Shown here one piece after another: positions 10,622 to 20,572 of a stretch of DNA of 64,000 nucleotides (positions within the stretch are counted from its first letter, which is position 1; each line of letters begins with the position of its first letter). The stretch is taken from assembly GCA_034440615.1 (NCBI GenBank), contig JAOTOM010004624.1, forward strand, positions 62,001-126,000. The letters run 5' to 3'. Made by a program: the position numbers and the translations under genes. Below the pieces are notes generated by a model. The model did no database searches and had not been told where the DNA came from. It worked only from the letters and a program-made list of their open reading frames with translations. The DNA comes from Ashinkailepas kermadecensis. Taxonomy: Eukaryota > Arthropoda > Thecostraca > Neolepadidae.

Positions 10622-11389
10622 TATCGCTCGAATAAGGCAAAAATCAGCCGATTAGTAACGAAGACGAGGAGTGGCTGAAAAGGCTCAGAAACCATGTTAC
10701 ATAAATTACCTAGTGTGTTTCGGGTTGACTCAATCACTAAAAATATACAACCCCATCTAGAGGCAACGTCAGTACATGAAACAAATAGGTAACAGACATC
10801 TATCGTATAAACAAACAGACGTATACCCAGGCAACAACGGCATCGTGGGTTTCGAGGTATCACGCATCAAACACGATGGCGAGCTAAATTACAAGAATGA
10901 AATAATACGGAAGATTAGAACAATATCGGCTGCCGAAATAATAAAACCACTCCTTCAAGTAGTACAATGTAGTTCAATGAAATTTCACCAGACGTTTGGA
11001 TCGGTTGGTGCGGCACACTCGGTGATACAACGCTTAAAGCACGAAATGTATCGGCTAGAAGCCTTCACTTAATAGCCAATTACAAAATAAAACAAACAAA
11101 AACGACGAGTTCTCCTCTTTTGGAACCAGGCACAGAAATCCATCGTGCTGGCACACGTGCTACAGCGGTGCTGGCACACGTGCTACCCACCGAAGAGACG
11201 CCTGCGTGCGGGCTGGCACGCACAAAACAGAAGGCTACTCTGAGTTTACCCCTAGCTCAATTATATAGTCTAACTTTCCAGTCTAACCTTGATGAGAGGA
11301 TATTCCTGAGAAACAGAAGACGGCCTTGCATCCTGCGCGGTGCAGGTGAAGCTATGCTTAAATGGCGTCGCAACTAATCATAGTTATAA

Positions 11390-11795
11390 TTCGAGACTCG
11401 GCGGATCAGCGGCCGTCACTATATCGGACTGCCACTCACAGCCAACACAGCAGTAGTCGGAGACGAGACTCGGCGGACCAGCGGCAGTCACTATATCGGA
11501 CTGCCACTCACAGGCAACACAGCAGTAGTCGGAGACGAGACTCGGCGGACCAGCGGCAGTCACTATATCGGACTGCCACTCACAGCCAACACAGCAGTAG
11601 TCGGAGACGAGACTCGGCGGACCAGCGGCAGTCACTATATCGGACTGCCACTCACAGCCAACACAGCAGTAGTCGGAGACGAGACTCGGCGGACCAGCGG
11701 CAGTCACTATAACGGACTGCCACTCACAGCCAACACAGCAGTAGTCGGAGACGAGACTAGGCGGATCAGCGGTCGCCACTATATCGGACTGCTGC
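11390..11795. repeat. minisatellite, 72-bp unit
   Basis: About 5.6 units of a 72-bp sequence containing CGGACTGCCACTCACAGCCA and GACTCGGCGGACCAGCGGCA. Units are more than 95% alike by eye. 72 is a multiple of three, so stop-free frames exist on both strands (about 116 codons plus, 141 minus). Confidence 0.95.
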
Positions 11796-11823
11796 TCAAC
11801 GTACCACATAGGTCAGAGAGACA

Positions 11824-11888
11824 GTTAGTTAGTTAGTTATTTTGGTTTAAAGGGCGCATCGGCTGCAATGGTCATATAGCGCCCATAA
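11824..11888 (-). mobile_element. ultra-short hairpin retroposon, complete copy
   Basis: This copy is about 65 bp. The minus strand reads ATTAT, GGGCGC, a 20-nt loop (TATATGACCATTGCAGCCGA), T, GCGCCC, then TTTAAACCAAAATAACTAAC. It is flanked by a perfect 14-bp TSD, GGTCAGAGAGACAG (11810-11823 and 11889-11902). The tail is a TAAC repeat, comparable to the CCAATAACCAACC tail of the long SINE. Confidence 0.85.
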
Positions 11889-11942
11889 TGGTCAGAGAGA
11901 CAGGCGCGCACACAAACAGACATATGAACACCAAATGAACTG

Positions 11943-11963
11943 GGACGAGTAGTCTAGGGGTAA
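11943..11963 (+). mobile_element. tRNA-Val-like SINE, left part of a split copy
   Basis: GGACGAGTAGTCTAGGGGTAA is the first ~21 bp of the SINE head. The left TSD ACCAAATGAACTG is at 11930-11942. The rest of the same SINE lies at 13084-13222, followed by the matching TSD at 13223-13235. A 1.1 kb sequence therefore landed inside this copy. Confidence 0.85.
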
Positions 11964-13083
11964 TGTAACAGTTACTTTTCGGGACACTTGATTTCAGAAA
12001 TTTAGCCCCCTCCCCACAGTTCGCCTGTCGTGACGGGTTCCGGCAGGTACCCGGCGCCAACCTGTCTAGCTGCTTACGTCGGCACGGCACCGACCACCGC
12101 ACTGTTCCCCTCCCCCTTTCCGGCCGACACGCTGCACATCGGATCTGAGGGATGGGTATGGCGCTGCAGGTGTGACCTCGATACCCGGCCGCCGTCTTCA
12201 GATGATGAAATGTCTGGGGTGATGTGAATATGAATGTCAGTGGGTGATGCGAATATGAATGTCAGTGGGCTGCGGTGATTTGACCGTCGAGTGTCGTTAT
12301 TGTGTCAGGCGCTGTGTCGCCAGACAGAGTCTGCAGTGCGGCGCCTCTGTCAGTCGGGCGACGTTATTGTGGATCACCAGTGTCCGGTGATGTGCTGAGA
12401 CAGCACCGATTCCCACGTGAGGCCGACACTCTGGATGCTATCAGAGACGACTCTGATCTATGATGAGGTGGAATGTCTGATGTCTCAGAGGGACGACGCG
12501 CCCGCCGTTGCAGTAGAGTTCACAGACTGCGAGCCTTTGTTCTCTCTAGGCGACAGTTCATGGCTGGCCGGGGCTGATGCCCTGGAATGCGGCGCAGTTA
12601 GTCGCACGATCATGACGTGTCGCGGGCTGGGTCACATGATTGGGCGTTGTCTGTCGCATTTTACCTCGCGGCGGAGCCGAGGGCTCCGCCAGGACTTGTC
12701 ACCGGGCAGTCGACGCGAGCGGTTGGGGGCTTGGCCCTCCAGCGAAGGCGACTGGCTGTCAGGCCAGTCGTCAGAGGTACGTCTGAGGATTCTGTCTGAG
12801 AATCGCTGTATGATTGCTGACATGTAGTGCTTTGATATGAGAGTTGTAGCACGGATGAAGACCGGTCAGTATGTCAGTTGAAGCATCGGTGTGCTGGATT
12901 TGTGGTGCCTGTCAAGATGTTTGGATCAGAGCTCGGAGATTGGGATACAGAGCCAATGAACCTATGCCCGGGAGTTTATCGTCAACGTTGAGGTCCAGAC
13001 TATTCACGTAGCCAAAAGAAGTTTTGCCCCCCGACATAAATCGAAGTACCAAGTAGGGGCAAGACAAAACTTCCCTACTGTAA
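11964..13083. mobile_element. 1.1 kb insertion inside a SINE (class undetermined)
   Basis: This segment separates the two halves of one SINE. It begins TGTAACAGTTACTTTTCGGG and ends CTTCCCTACT, with GTAA at both junctions (11960-11963 and 13080-13083), a possible 4-bp TSD. The TG start would suit a solo LTR, but the end is not the expected CA, and I see no inverted termini. The frame at 12417-12827 (136 codons) has no recognised domain. A tandem pair of GGTGATGTGAATATGAATGT-like units occurs near 12220. Confidence 0.6.
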
Positions 13084-13222
13084 GTTGCCCGTCTCACAAT
13101 CGAAAGATCGTGGGTTCGAGCCTCACCTGTCGCTACTCTTCGCCCGCAACCAATCGGCGAGAGAGATTGGCGACGCTACATGACTCAACGGTCGACGTGT
13201 CGTAGAACCAATAACCACCACC
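13084..13222 (+). mobile_element. tRNA-Val-like SINE, right part of a split copy
   Basis: Continues the SINE with GTTGCCCGTCTCACAATCGA, B box GGTTCGAGCCTC, the 3' hairpin and an ACCAATAACCACCACC tail. It belongs to the same TTGCCCGTCTCAC subfamily as the copy at 17467-17628. Confidence 0.88.
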
Positions 13223-13311
13223 ACCAAATGAACTGCTGAATCACCTATGAAAAAATGGCGTGACGGAGGCCAAGCAACACTGGTATGAAAACGGATAAAA
13301 CTGGAACGAGT

Positions 13312-13465
13312 GCCTGATACAGCTGGTCGGGCACGATTGCCTACACGATACAGCTGGTCGGGCACGATTGCCTACACGATACAGCTGGTCGGGCACGATT
13401 GCCTACACGATACAGCTGGTCGGGTCAGCTGGCCCGATACAGCTGGTCGGGCACGATTGCCTACA
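13312..13465. repeat. minisatellite, 31-bp unit
   Basis: Five units with core GATACAGCTGGTCGGGCACG then ATTGCCTACAC. One shortened unit (GGTCAGCTGGCCC) is near the end. Confidence 0.93.
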
Positions 13466-13632
13466 GATCCCGTTCGGTGGCGGAGAAGAGCCGACGCGAG
13501 TCACACGTCATCAGTCCACAGAAGAGGCGAAACAATACCGTACTACTTCCGCAAACGCCCCGCACTTCTCATGGATGATATCCGTCAGCTTCAACCAGAC
13601 ATTCCCCGAACAGAAGGAACGGAACAGAAGGA

Positions 13633-13770
13633 CAAACCTTGACCTTACGACGCATTCGACTGCCAGGCCACATAGCGTCGCCAACCTCTCGCGCCGATTG
13701 GTCACGGGTGGACACGGAAATAACGCTCGCCGGTCCTGGGATCCGAACTCACGATCAAGAACACCACGAT
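13633..13770 (-). mobile_element. divergent relative of the tRNA-Val-like SINE
   Basis: On the plus strand CTTACGACGCATTCGACTGC, then TAGCGTCGCCAACCTCTCGC and GATTGGTCACGGGTGGA, align with the reversed body of the main SINE (TACGACACGTCGACCGTTGA, AGCGTCGCCAATCTCTCACG, GATTGGTCGCGGGCGAA). The head is decayed. The 3' hairpin stem reads CGACGC/GCGTCG, a perfect stem. Confidence 0.75.
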
Positions 13771-15686
13771 CACGATTGATCACCATTGATCACGATCAAG
13801 AACACCAAGAACACCATCAAGAGTCGAGCGCCTTTCTGACTAAGCTGCGGCGACCCCTTCCCCGGCTTGGTGAAGAACCGAAAGAGCGCCGTCACTTAGG
13901 ATTATTTTTGTGAACGCCACACAGCAAGTGGTGTCGTTTTCACCTCCGCACGGATAGCTCCAACTCGACGATAGGCTACACCGCATAGGTGGGCGGGGGG
14001 GGGGGAGGGGTGCTACCGTCCACCACAGGGCAGTGTGACGCACAGACGGCGCCAGCACAGCACCACGCACAGCACACACGGGTTCGGTCGTTCCCAAGCG
14101 TTTAGCTGTCATTACCCCTTTCCACTCGCATCTAGATGGTCGCTACCCCATCGAAAAAAAACTTGGTCACAGCCATACGTCGTACGTATATTTCCGGAGT
14201 GCACGCGCTTTGCTTCCTACCGCTTACACTTGTCATTCTCATTGTGATCCAAGCACTTGAGCGCACCTTTCTTATCTTGTGATACATTGAGATTGGCGCT
14301 CCCGCCTTTGGCTCCGAAAGCGTACATCGAGTCATTTTCAGAGCGTAGACTGTTCCTGGTGGTAGAAATCGTGGAAAACCCGATTTCACAGCGGTATATA
14401 GTTAGTCGAAAACGGAATACGAATTTTCACGACACGCCCGGAAAGAATGTGATATTGCCGTGCACACTTTCGTCAGAAGGCCGGAAGGTCGCCAGATGTA
14501 AAATCCTTGTGTAGTGTAACATCCGGTAAATTCAGAAATCCTACTTTCGCAGCGACATTCTCACCAGAAATCCCATAATCATGAGTACGTACAATCCTGA
14601 CCCAGGCATCATCACCCCGATTGATCAGGCTCGAAAAAAATAGCCAACTAATCGGACACTATCGGACTTACAACTTATCGGACTGAAGCACGTTGATTGC
14701 CAACATCACCTCCAACAGGGGGAGGGGGATAGGGGCAGGAATATACCAACATATTTTTTCCTGATATAAGTAGAAATAGCGTCAAATGACAAGTCGCCGA
14801 AATACTAACAGTTTTTTCTTTATAAATATATTTTATGACTTGGGTTTTCCGAAAGAGATTCAGAACGGTCAAGGTGGTAGAACAGCAATATTATCAGCAG
14901 AAAGGAGTCGACAGCACAGGCCCTGGCTGGGAGCGTAGTCCACTGCAACGAGGGCCCGGGCCGGCGTCGATGTGGTGCGAACAGGTAGATCAGCAGGTGT
15001 CCGCTCATAACCAGCTAATCTAAATAAATACATAATTCCGCATTTGCACCGGAAGAAACAGTCCGTACTGCAAACAAAATACGCTAACGGCAGACGAAAG
15101 ATCCACGAATATATCTGAACAGCCTCAACAGTCGCATCTCGCGTGTGTACCGTATAGGCCGAGGTAAACCGCTTTCTCACAGCAATCTCCCTGTGCCAAT
15201 TATGTCGCTACGGAGAACAATTCCTTGCAGCAGTTGGTTCATACCAGCATTTAGCTCCATACGGCTGTTAATCAGTAAAAACTCTTCTAAGAATGAACTA
15301 TTTTGATACATTAACAGCCGGATATTCCGGAGAAAATAAACAAGATACGTCACAAAGAAATCACATTGAACCATAACTTGTACAGTGCTTGGTAATACCA
15401 AGAGTACTATTCCAATTTTTCTGCTTTCTCTCCCTATTGGCCACATCGCTACCGGGTTTGTTCCCTAGCGAATCACACGAGCATGGGCGAATTACCATGA
15501 GCATGGGCGAATTACCCACAGTGGGGGTAAGTACGTCTTGCTTGGGAGCCGCAGCGCCAGTTGTTGGACGGCACTATCGGCTGCGGCGAGAGTCAGAGCC
15601 GCAAACGAATCATATAGATCGAATCACGTGTACGGCATGAACTTCCGCCGTCCACAACTGGAATTCAGGACATGGTTTAACCTTAC
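13771..15686. other. unannotated sequence downstream of the Top2-like exon
   Basis: I find no clear further exon of the minus-strand gene here. A 10-bp poly-G run with GAGGGG follows near 13988-14005. The rest is unique sequence without recognisable features. Confidence 0.4.
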
Positions 15687-15850
15687 CTTTTTAGGCTTTG
15701 GGGCGAAGTCACCATCTTCTGAACCAGAGTCCTTCTTTCTCTTTCCAGCTGGCTTCTTAGCAGCGGGCTTCGCGGCAGCTGCTTCCGGCTTCTTCGCAGC
15801 GGCAGCGGGCTTCGGCTTCGGCTTCGGCTTCGGCTTGGGTTTGGATTTGG
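15687..15850 (-). CDS. Top2: internal exon, DNA topoisomerase II-like C-terminal tail (exon B)
   Basis: A minus-strand exon of 164 bp lies between a pyrimidine-rich acceptor (TTGTTGTACCTTCCAG) and donor AAAAAG|GTAAGG. It completes a codon begun by the previous exon (phase 1 in), adds 54 codons and ends in phase 0. The product is a run of KP pairs, an alanine/lysine/proline block, then GKRKKDSGSEDGDFAPKPKK. As I recall vertebrate TOP2B, its nuclear C-terminal tail has AKKRKASGSENEGDYNPG at the equivalent place, after an SDSDSEF block, and this gene also has that block in its upstream exon. The protein would be the ATP-dependent DNA strand-passing enzyme. This tail is a disordered, basic regulatory region, not the catalytic core. 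The KP run comes from a (GAAGCC)n hexanucleotide. A histone H1-like or other chromatin protein is the main alternative. Confidence 0.65.
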
Positions 15851-17466
15851 CTGGAAGGTACAACAAGTCTTAAAACAACAAAGTTACCAGGCACACTGCA
15901 CCACGCTAATGCCGTTATACGTGTACAGCCTCATGGACACATACATGCATACATACATACACGTTATACACAGTTCTCCTTTCTCATATACTTCAGTTCT
16001 TGCGGCGTCCTCCTTCTCCGAGTTCTGCAGTTCTCCTTTCCAACTCACCCGGTACCCGGTAAACTTTTACATTGAAAAAGTTTCTCGCCTCGGCAGGAAG
16101 TTCAGTAGGAAAGCGTTCATGCATACAGTTTCAAAGCTGCCCAAGCACATCATTCTTACGTTTTTCTGACAGCAGTCTAATTGCCTGAAGTATAAACTTA
16201 TTCGATTACTGTCAATGTTTTACCCATACACAGACCCATAAATAACATTAATTCTTCGGTTCACCATATGCTCCTTTTTCCGATACGAGGACAGGATTCC
16301 TAAATGTTGATTATCCGCAATAGTATATCGCTTCAGTTGTGCCTCGTGTGAGAAATTGTACATGGAGTCTATCCTGAGAAGTCTATACTATAGTAGTCTG
16401 TAGTAGTATATGTATCCTGAGTAGGATAAAACAACATTTAGGTAGACCAGACCGCACTCAACGTGTCCTCTGCAACCCCGACCCGTCACCAGTCAGGGAA
16501 CACTTATTTGCGTATGATGCACACTTCTCCATTGACAACTTTTTTCTTGTCCCGTTGTCTTTTCTTTTTCTTTTCTTTTCTTGTCCATCTTGTCCCGTTG
16601 TAATTCGATCCTCGATCTCCGTGTTGTGGAGTCTCTACATACATAAGCAGAGCGCCGGCCTAAACACTATGGTCTCATCTTTTCCGTAAAAAAATCGCAC
16701 AATAGGTTTTAGCTGGCGGGATGGAGTTAGGCATGATAATAATTGTGCTTCGGCTTACAACCGTGTGTTTTCAAGTCACTGTATGCATGATATGTAACTC
16801 TGTGTTCTTGTATCGCCTTTGTATTAATGTTTTCTGCTCCTGAAGATGCTACGCGATGTAAGGAAACGTTGAGCTCAGACAATATAGTCTTAATGGAGAT
16901 CATATGATCTATATAGCTCTATTGGCCACCCAATTTATTCTACAACTACGCTTTGGACGAAAAACATTATTATTATTATTATTATTATTATTCTTATTAT
17001 TATTATTATTATATTGACTTGAATGCAGTGTAAGTGAAACTTATTGCACAAATGGTTGGTAATGTTGATGATTATTGGGGTTTTAGGGAATGTCGCTCAT
17101 ACATGCACTTAATGGCTGTTGTTGCAACAGCACCAATAGGCATGGTTGGGTTATGCGATGATATCTGCAACACACATAGCTATCACCCACAAGCATTCCT
17201 TAGCATTCCTTTTCTGCTCGTTCAGAAAATGATTCTAAACGCACTTACAGCGGTTTTCCAGAACAGGTCAGTGTGCAGGCGGGTGATTTTCCCCGCTAGC
17301 ATTAACTGAGGAATGTGCACCTTGGCGACGCTGTACTTGTAGCTGCTAGCTAGTCTGCGTCGTAATGGAACGGTTGCAGGCACCGAAGGTCACCGACCGC
17401 GCATACTTCCGATTCCCTCAGTCACTTGGGAGAGCGAAGACCAATCTCAGAATTATATTTTGAATG
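15851..17466. other. intron sequence (inferred), no clear element
   Basis: Contains (TTA)n at 16971-17012, TACA repeats near 15945-15962, and the CTGAAGA...GAAACGTTGAG string at 16840-16871. No gene recognised. The intron assignment depends on the Top2-like exon pair being real. Confidence 0.45.
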
Positions 17467-17628
17467 TTGGTGGTTATTGGTTTTACGACACGTCGACCGT
17501 TGAGTCATGTAGCGTCGCCAATCTCTCACGCCGATTGGTCGCGGGCGAAGAGTAGCGGCAGGTGAGACTCGAACCCACGATCTTTCGATCGTGAGACGGG
17601 CAATTTAACCCTAGACTACTCATCCCCG
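17467..17628 (-). mobile_element. tRNA-Val-like SINE, full length
   Basis: TSD TATTTTGAATG at 17456-17466 and 17629-17639 (11 bp, perfect). B box present. The head reads CTAGGGTTAAATTGCCCGTC on the minus strand, which marks the TTGCCC subfamily rather than the commoner AGATGCTCGTCTC type. Confidence 0.92.
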
Positions 17629-18125
17629 TATTTTGAATGCTATCGCGACATGATCTGAGACAACCCAGAACTGGATGTCTTTCACCTAAATAAACGTAAG
17701 TGTTCTTGACCCGAATCACATCTGGTGAAGCTTTCATCCACACATCCACTTCGCACAATGTTCTCAGAATAACTGCTAAATAAAAAGGGATATTCACTGC
17801 CCCGCATCCTGAGGGCTGTTCCATGGCTACACTCACAACGTAACTGGTAGCGCAAAACCAAGTACGAAACACCCCTTTTCATCTCGACAAATTACGAGCT
17901 GGCACAGAATAGCTAATAAAAAAAACCAACAACCACCAGCCAATCAACCAGTTGGGTGAAGCCCCAGTCTGCACGGCAGAAGCGCATGGTGTGCTTCGGG
18001 ACAGCCAGTCAACCAATCCTCGACAACAATCGAAAACAGTCGACCAATATCAGGACAACAATCGGTCGTCATGGCCAACAGCTTCACCGACTCGTGTAGT
18101 TGACCTGCAGGCCAGTCAACACGGC

Positions 18126-18840
18126 ATGACACCGGTCTGAGCTGTGTCGCGAGGTCACCGGGCTCAGACTGCGACAGCCAGTCTGACCTGGTCTGAGCTG
18201 TGTCGCGAGGTCACCCGGCTCGGACCGGGAAAACCAACTCGACCTGGCCTGAGCTTTGTCGCGAGGGCACCCCGGCCCAAAACCAAAACCCCCTTTTATC
18301 TTGCGACGAGCTGTGTCGGGAGGTCACCGGGCTCGAACTGCGACAGCCACTGGGTCTGAGCTGTGTCGCGAGGTCACCGGAGCTGTGTCGCGAGGTCACC
18401 GGGCTCGAACTGCGACAGCCACGGTCTGACTGTGTCTGCACTGGGTCTGAGCTGTGCCAGTCTGACCTGGTCTGAGCTGTGTCGCGAGGTCACCGGACTC
18501 AGACTGCGACAGCCAGTCTGACCTGGTCTGAGCTGTGTCGCGAGGTCACCGGGCTCAGACTGTGACAGCCAGTCTGACCTGGTCTGAGCTGTGTCGCGAG
18601 GTCACCGGGCTCAGACTGCGACAGCCAGTCTGACCTGGCCTGAGCTGTGTCGCGAGGTCACCGGGCTCAGACTGTGACAGCCAGTCTGTGGTCGCGAGGT
18701 CACCGGGCTCAGACTGCGACAGCCAGTCTGACCTGGCCTGAGCTGTGTCGCGAGGTCACCGGGCTCAGACTGTGACAGCCAGTCTGACCTGGTCTGAGCT
18801 GTGTCGCGAGGTCACCGGACTCGGACTGCGACAGCCACGG
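18126..18840. repeat. minisatellite, 56-bp unit
   Basis: About 12 units with core GAGCTGTGTCGCGAGGTCAC then CGGGCTCAGACTGCGACAGC and CAGTCTGACCTGGTC. Several units are truncated (for example at 18340-18480 and 18685). The units at 18225-18300 carry a distinct insertion. Confidence 0.94.
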
Positions 18841-19159
18841 AGAGAGTCGCAGATCCGCTGTCACACCGCCTTGCGCTCGACTGCCAGCTGCCAGTGTTTT
18901 TGCTCAATTAGTCGGCATCAAAAGCGGCCGCCGGCACTGGAGCGCACAGCGGTGGCCGGCTGCACCGTTTCCGCAGTAGGTAGCGGCCGAGCGAAAAGTC
19001 GTGTTCCAATGCCCGTCGGATTCACGAACACGAGCACAGCTGGCCGCCAGTGGAGCACGACCGCCGTAGCCAGTGACGTGCACCAACACGGCGCCGGTCC
19101 AGGTCCAGACATGCGGTTTAGATGTTATAAGTACTTGCGACTTATATCTGATTTGTCAT

Positions 19160-19213
19160 TCGGTTGGTTATTGGGATTTAGGGGCGCATCGACTGCAGAG
19201 GTCATGCAGCGCC
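19160..19213 (-). mobile_element. ultra-short hairpin retroposon, complete copy
   Basis: The minus strand reads GGGCGC, loop TGCATGACCTCTGCAGTCGA, T, GCGCCC, then CTAAATCCCAATAACCAACC. It is flanked by a perfect 13-bp TSD, TGATTTGTCATTC (about 19147-19159 and 19214-19226). The 3' tail CCAATAACCAACC is the same as in the long SINE. Confidence 0.88.
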
Positions 19214-19276
19214 CTGTGATTTGTCATTCACCAACTCCCCAACTGTTATGCATCAAGATCGACTCGGTAACACTGC

Positions 19277-19872
19277 ACTTCTCAAAGTCGGTGCAATAGT
19301 ATCTGCCAGTATTTAAAGTCGGTGCAATAGTATCTGCCAGTATTTAAAGTCGGTGCAATAGTATCTGCCAGTATTTAAAGTCGGTGCAATAGTTTCTGCC
19401 AGTATTTAAAGTCGGTGCAATAGTATCTGCCAGTATTTAAAGTCGGTGCAATAGTTTCTGCCAGTATTTAAAGTCGGTGCAATAGTATCTGCCAGTATTT
19501 AAAGTCGGTGCAATAGTATCTGCCAGTATTTAAAGTCGGTGCAATAGTATCTGCCAGTATTTAAAGTCGGTGCAATAGTATCTGCCAGTATTTAAAGTCG
19601 GTGCAATAGTATCTGCCAGTATTTAAAGTCGGTGCAATAGTATCTGCCAGTATTTAAAGTCGGTGCAATAGTATCTGCCAGTATTTAAAGTCGGTGCAAT
19701 AGTATCTGCCAGTATTTAAAGTCGGTGCAATAGTATCTGCCAGTATTTAAAGTCGGTGCAATAGTATCTGCCAGTATTTAAAGTCGGTGCAATAGTATCT
19801 GCCAGTATTTAAAGTCGGTGCAATAGTATCTGCCAGTATTTAAAGTCGGTGCAATAGTATCTGCCAGTATAA
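19277..19872. repeat. highly homogeneous 31-bp satellite-like array
   Basis: Nineteen units of a 31-bp sequence containing AGTCGGTGCAATAGTATCTG then CCAGTATTTAA. By eye only two units differ (AGTTTCTG instead of AGTATCTG). This is far more uniform than the other arrays, so it expanded recently or is being homogenised. Confidence 0.97.
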
Positions 19873-20285
19873 GGTGCAATTAGGGGCGCAGGCATGCCCG
19901 CCTGCGTCCGAATTTTATTTAATGCGTGTAGTCCATTTTCCGTTTATTGCATTCATATTTTGTGGAAGTGTCACGAATTCCCCAAAAATAGCGAGAATAT
20001 ATTTCAATAATTCGGTGCATTGCATTCAAATTTCGGACACGTGCTCAGCATAGGAGGTCGCATGTGGAAATAGTGCTCCAATTTGGGATATGTGCATTGA
20101 AAGACAGGTTGATTCGGCCGAGATTGTCTGTTATCTTGTCATAGTCGAGCTAATTTGTCGGATATGGTGTACGTATCTCAAACTGAAACTAAACCGAATT
20201 GTCTAATTATCATAGGTGCCAAGCTGCCACTGTCCTTGTCGTTTCTCAGCCAAAGCCACAGCCGGGCTCAGTTGACGTCACATTC
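19873..20285. other. unannotated stretch with a small hairpin
   Basis: At about 19892-19913 the sequence GCGCAGGC-ATGCC-CGCCTGCGT can form an eight-pair stem. Nothing else recognised. Confidence 0.5.
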
Positions 20286-20572
20286 AGCCGCCCAGCACGG
20301 CTCCCTCCATCAGACTGGTATCGGCAGCCGCTCAGCACGGCTCCCTCCATCAGACTGGTATCGGCAACCGCCCAGCACGGCTCCCTCCATCAGACTGGCA
20401 TCGGCAACCGCCCAGCACGGCTCCCTCCATCAGACTGGTATCGGCAGCCGCTCAGCACGGCTCCCTCCATCAGACTGGCATCGGCAACCGCCCAGCACGG
20501 CTCCCTCCATCAGACTGGTATCGGCAGCCGCTCAGCACGGCTCTCTCCATCAGACTGGTATCGGCAACCTGC
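20286..20572. repeat. minisatellite, 40-bp unit
   Basis: About seven units with CACGGCTCCCTCCATCAGAC then TGGTATCGGCA and CCGCCCAG or CCGCTCAG alternation. Confidence 0.94.

Larger units (their letters stand above)
9071..11389. other. mostly unrecognised; one unassigned open frame
   Basis: A stop-free frame on the minus strand covers 9180-9761, with a stretch beginning PPTSEWQNMLKRRSA. I recognise no family. A direct repeat of CCCATGGCGGATT lies at 9728 and 9780, and a similar one of GGTTACAGCCACATTAAT-type near 9875 and 9930. A hairpin-retroposon fragment (9983-10019) and a weak exon candidate (10551-10621) are listed separately. Confidence 0.4.
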
